Under the pieces are notes generated by a model. That model searched no databases, was not told the DNA's origin, and was given only the letters and a program-made list of their open reading frames with translations. This document shows, one piece after another, positions 59,096 to 64,000 of a stretch of DNA of 64,000 bases. The position numbers and the translations under genes are program-made. This stretch comes from Aphelenchoides besseyi. Taxonomy: Eukaryota; Nematoda; Chromadorea; Rhabditida; Aphelenchoididae. Position 1 is the first letter of the stretch. Each line of letters opens with the position of its first letter. The stretch lies in assembly GCA_024699855.1 (NCBI GenBank), contig JAMPIQ010000003.1, positions 6,138,001 through 6,202,000 on the forward strand, written 5' to 3'.

Positions 59096-59103
59096 TATAA
59101 AAG
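59096..59103 (+). promoter_or_regulatory. TATA box (TATAAAAG)
   Basis: A consensus TATAAAAG lies 29 bp before the ATG at 59132, the right distance for transcription starting just upstream of or at that ATG. It is the clearest core-promoter element in the window. Confidence 0.6.
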
Positions 59104-59131
59104 GAGACGACACACTAAATTCATTTCATTC

Positions 59132-59887
59132 ATGATGTTTGTTCATGTGATTTTGTGTTTGGAGAAGCAATTGTACTGGACGAAGCAGCGGTGCGATTGT
59201 ATGGGAATGCGACTGCAACGGGAGTTTACTACGGTATTCTCCAACACCACACGCTGGACGGTCGTCGTAAGTGGAAACACTTCGACGGCACGAGTTTGGC
59301 CGTTGCATTCGCAACGCGAGCTAAACGAACAGATTGCTTTGTGCAATCCAATCTTCTACAACACCACTCAGAAGATACTCGGTGGTGGTGTTCATAGCTA
59401 TAATTCGGAGCGTTCTCATCGTCCAACCGGAAAGCGAGTAGGTCGTCCGCCGAAGGTTAAACATGGAGGTCTCGGTCGACCAAACAAATCAAAAAGTGAC
59501 ATTCAAGTTGAGTCCGCATTAGAATTGGAGCTCGACGAAGACAATCGAATGGACACTCGAGACAGTTTTGCCAACTATTTGACCGCCGATTATCAGAACT
59601 TTACAATTCATGTAAAAGATGTGTTACGTGAACGTTACACAGATCTGCACAACCCAAACAGTCATTGCAATCCAATTTTAATAATGGAAATGGTCAACGA
59701 AATTGATCAACTAGTCTATTTGCAAGCAGAAGTCGTTACTTCTGCAGTATTGGATTACACCAAAAACGATCGTCGTTCTGTCGGTTACATGGATTTGTCT
59801 ATCGGCGTTTTGAACATGAATATTCACACGCGTTCAAATTTACGCGCTTTTTCGTCTTTTTTGCATTATGTGTCAATTCTTCTCTAA
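59132..59887 (+). CDS. Orphan AT-hook protein
   Basis: The ATG at 59132 opens MMFVHVILCLEKQLYWTKQR, and the frame stays open for 251 codons to 59887. A 66-bp stretch (59270-59335, gtaagt...aacag) has good splice signals and is a multiple of three, so it may be an in-frame optional intron. The middle holds KRVGRPPKVKHGGLGRP, an AT-hook core (GRPPK) with a second half-hook, followed by an acidic helix (ALELELDEDNRMD) and an ordered segment with YQNFTIHVKDVLRERYTD. This suggests a DNA-binding nuclear protein. A TATA box precedes it. No named family recognised. The real C-terminus may be spliced near 59800. Confidence 0.5.
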   Translation: MMFVHVILCLEKQLYWTKQRCDCMGMRLQREFTTVFSNTTRWTVVVSGNTSTARVWPLHSQRELNEQIALCNPIFYNTTQKILGGGVHSYNSERSHRPTGKRVGRPPKVKHGGLGRPNKSKSDIQVESALELELDEDNRMDTRDSFANYLTADYQNFTIHVKDVLRERYTDLHNPNSHCNPILIMEMVNEIDQLVYLQAEVVTSAVLDYTKNDRRSVGYMDLSIGVLNMNIHTRSNLRAFSSFLHYVSILL

Positions 59888-59889
59888 TG

Positions 59890-60780
59890 CATTTTTACTG
59901 TGCGTATTATTATGCTCATTTTCTGTTACTTTGCTCCCACATTGTAGCAGTGAAGTCGAAAGGTTGAATTTGTTCACAGAAATTGGTGCGGGAAGATCGT
60001 TGATTGATCAACATCGAAACGGTCGGTGCCATCGCATCTGAACGATTGTTCGGTCTTCACGTTCAATTGATTTATTGCAAGAATCACGAGATCCCTTAAA
60101 CCGTACTATATGAGTTAAGTGCACTTTCGATCGTAACTTTTCAAACTTTATTTCGTTCCGGTCATCTGAGACGAGTCCAATTGAAGCACCACATTGCTGT
60201 GATGAGTTTTTTGTAGCTTAGGCCGTTGACTCTGACAAGTGTTGGATTGAGGTATCAGAATTAGTCAATCATTACTGCACAGAATATTGTCGGTCGTTTC
60301 ATTACCTTCACTAGAAGTAAATGTTTGATCAAAAACTCATAAATCCAAATGCTTGGATGTTGGAATACACGTATTATTCGACCGAATGTCCCGAACGGTC
60401 ACATCGGAGTTTGCAGCACGCTTTGTTATTGCCTTGTGACCAGATCTTGTTTGCATAAACGATGCGCAAGTCGAATTACAGAGTTGTGCGAATATACAAA
60501 CTTAAGAGTTTGTTTTTTGAAATCTTGTAAGTCTGCAGGCTCTTCTGTACGAAATGGTTTACAATACGACACTTTAAAGCGAAAACAAACTTTGCACATG
60601 GTAATCAAATTCATGTGCTCATAAACGATCGTATGATCTTTTCGATAGGCTTTCCGTTACAGTTTCTGTGCTGTCAACTCGACTGAGTTGTAAAGTCAAT
60701 GAGAAAGTTTTACGGAAAAAGTATGTTTATGCAAACCGAGATCAAAAATTGTAAATTCCCGTAACAAGCTCAATAAAGTG
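59890..60780. other. Intergenic sequence
   Basis: About 0.9 kb between the AT-hook gene and WDR48, ending on its 3' side. Only short frames are present (for example 60349-60624). It could include unrecognised 3' exons of the AT-hook gene. Nothing else supported. Confidence 0.4.
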
Positions 60781-60782
60781 AA

Positions 60783-63236
<2,454 letters not shown>

Positions 63237-63498
63237 TTTGGACCTTCGATCAGAAATACATGAACAAACGAGTAACACTGAAATCATTTCCTCTTTGCTG
63301 TAATGTTTATTCGATTGAGTATTATGGTTTCTAACCAGTTAATTTCATTCAATTAACTTAGACTTCAAATTTTATTGTGGAGACCAGGAATATAGATCGA
63401 GAAAGTGAGTTTGTTTAATCAACAAAAAAAGAAACTCAAAACCATTGCGAATAAAGAAATAAGAGCAAGAGTTGTTAGTGTATAAATAAAAGATGCAA

Positions 63499-64000
63499 TC
63501 ACATGCATCGCTTATCGACGATCACTTTGCCCGACTCTTCATATTCACTCTTACTGATCCAGAGTTGTTGGAATGAACCCAAAGAAGAGACAATCGAACC
63601 GCCAATCCACGCCCCGTAACGACGCTCATTCGGTTGACAGGGTGGAAGACGCAATTTAACAGTCTAAAATCAACAATTAATTGACAGTTCGTTGTCGTAG
63701 ACCTACCGGATTGCATCTTCGAGCCAAATCGTGATTCAAACGTTCCGTGAAGCCCATAATCAATGAGTTTCCACCTGTCACGATAATATTACTGAACAAA
63801 TGAGGTCGAATATCCACATCGCACATTCCGCATGAAGTCATTGCAACAGTCGAAACGTCCAAATACGTTTCTCGAAGTACTTCATGCCCTTCGAGATATT
63901 TCTTGTCAAACAAAGCCTCCGGAATTCGCGCTCGTTCGGCCAAAAAATCTTTTCGAAAACCACACGGAAAACCGTACGATGAAGCAGGCAGTTTTTCCAT
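63499..64000 (-). CDS. ACTL6A: ACTL6/BAF53 actin-related protein, 3' part
   Basis: A nuclear actin-related subunit of SWI/SNF and TIP60-type chromatin complexes. The gene enters from the right edge, so its N-terminus is missing. Visible parts: [55 protein letters not shown] and [20 protein letters not shown]. After a short intron near 63667-63706 come [40 protein letters not shown] and [10 protein letters not shown], stopping at 63499. The MCDxDIRP and WISKxEYEE stretches fit ACTL6/BAF53 better than conventional actin. It is on the same strand as WDR48, about 260 bp upstream of it. Confidence 0.88.

Overview
This is a eukaryotic window, almost certainly from a nematode. Genes are cut into many short exons by introns of about 35-70 bp. 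The gene set includes a nematode-type seven-transmembrane chemoreceptor, an acylation-tagged nematode-style globin, an Argonaute, a Shaw-type potassium channel and ordinary metazoan housekeeping genes. There is no sign of bacterial or viral organisation. I cannot name the species. I saw no clear spliced-leader evidence and no CRISPR, rRNA operon or intact tRNA.

Region 1-16400 is the most unusual. A divergent kinase-like gene ends at 716. A second gene of the same family, with a ubiquitin-like N-terminus, runs from 7373 to 16384. The two share 130 bp of identical sequence, including an intron, and the nucleoporin gene NUP160 lies between them on the minus strand. The second copy carries four transposon insertions. 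These are a decayed mariner remnant in one intron, a complete Ginger/KRBA2-like integrase transposon (9215-13288, TSD TATG) in another intron, an apparently coding-intact DD41D (rosa-type) mariner nested inside that, and two further mariner-type insertions in exons (13421-15110 and 15511-16165). Removing the insertions and one TA copy restores the reading frame, so this looks like a recently broken gene or an insertion allele.

Region 16400-33500 holds a tRNA-derived repeat, a TUT4/TUT7-like terminal uridylyltransferase (18407-22018), the chemoreceptor (22514-23757), an Argonaute with an Asp in place of the usual last catalytic His (25095-28600), a small membrane protein, the MOCS3/UBA4 sulfur-transfer enzyme (29395-30941) and a globin (31185-32090, minus). 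TUT and Argonaute are both small-RNA genes, but there is no evidence that they are co-regulated.

Region 33500-53500 begins with a gene-poor stretch, then holds TEX2 (SMP lipid-transfer family), XPF/ERCC4 (minus) with a complete myo-inositol-3-phosphate synthase gene on the opposite strand inside one of its introns, Enhancer of polycomb (minus), DPH2 (plus, divergent from EPC) and a Shaw-type Kv channel whose S6 gate is split over 18-nt and 23-nt micro-exons beside an intronic hairpin.

Region 53500-64000 is gene-poor up to about 59 kb. It then has an orphan AT-hook protein behind a TATA box, WDR48/UAF1 (minus), and the 3' part of an ACTL6/BAF53 actin-related protein (minus) running off the right edge. 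Exon boundaries were deduced by eye from GT/GC-AG signals and frame continuity. Gene ends without a visible homologous terminus are approximate.
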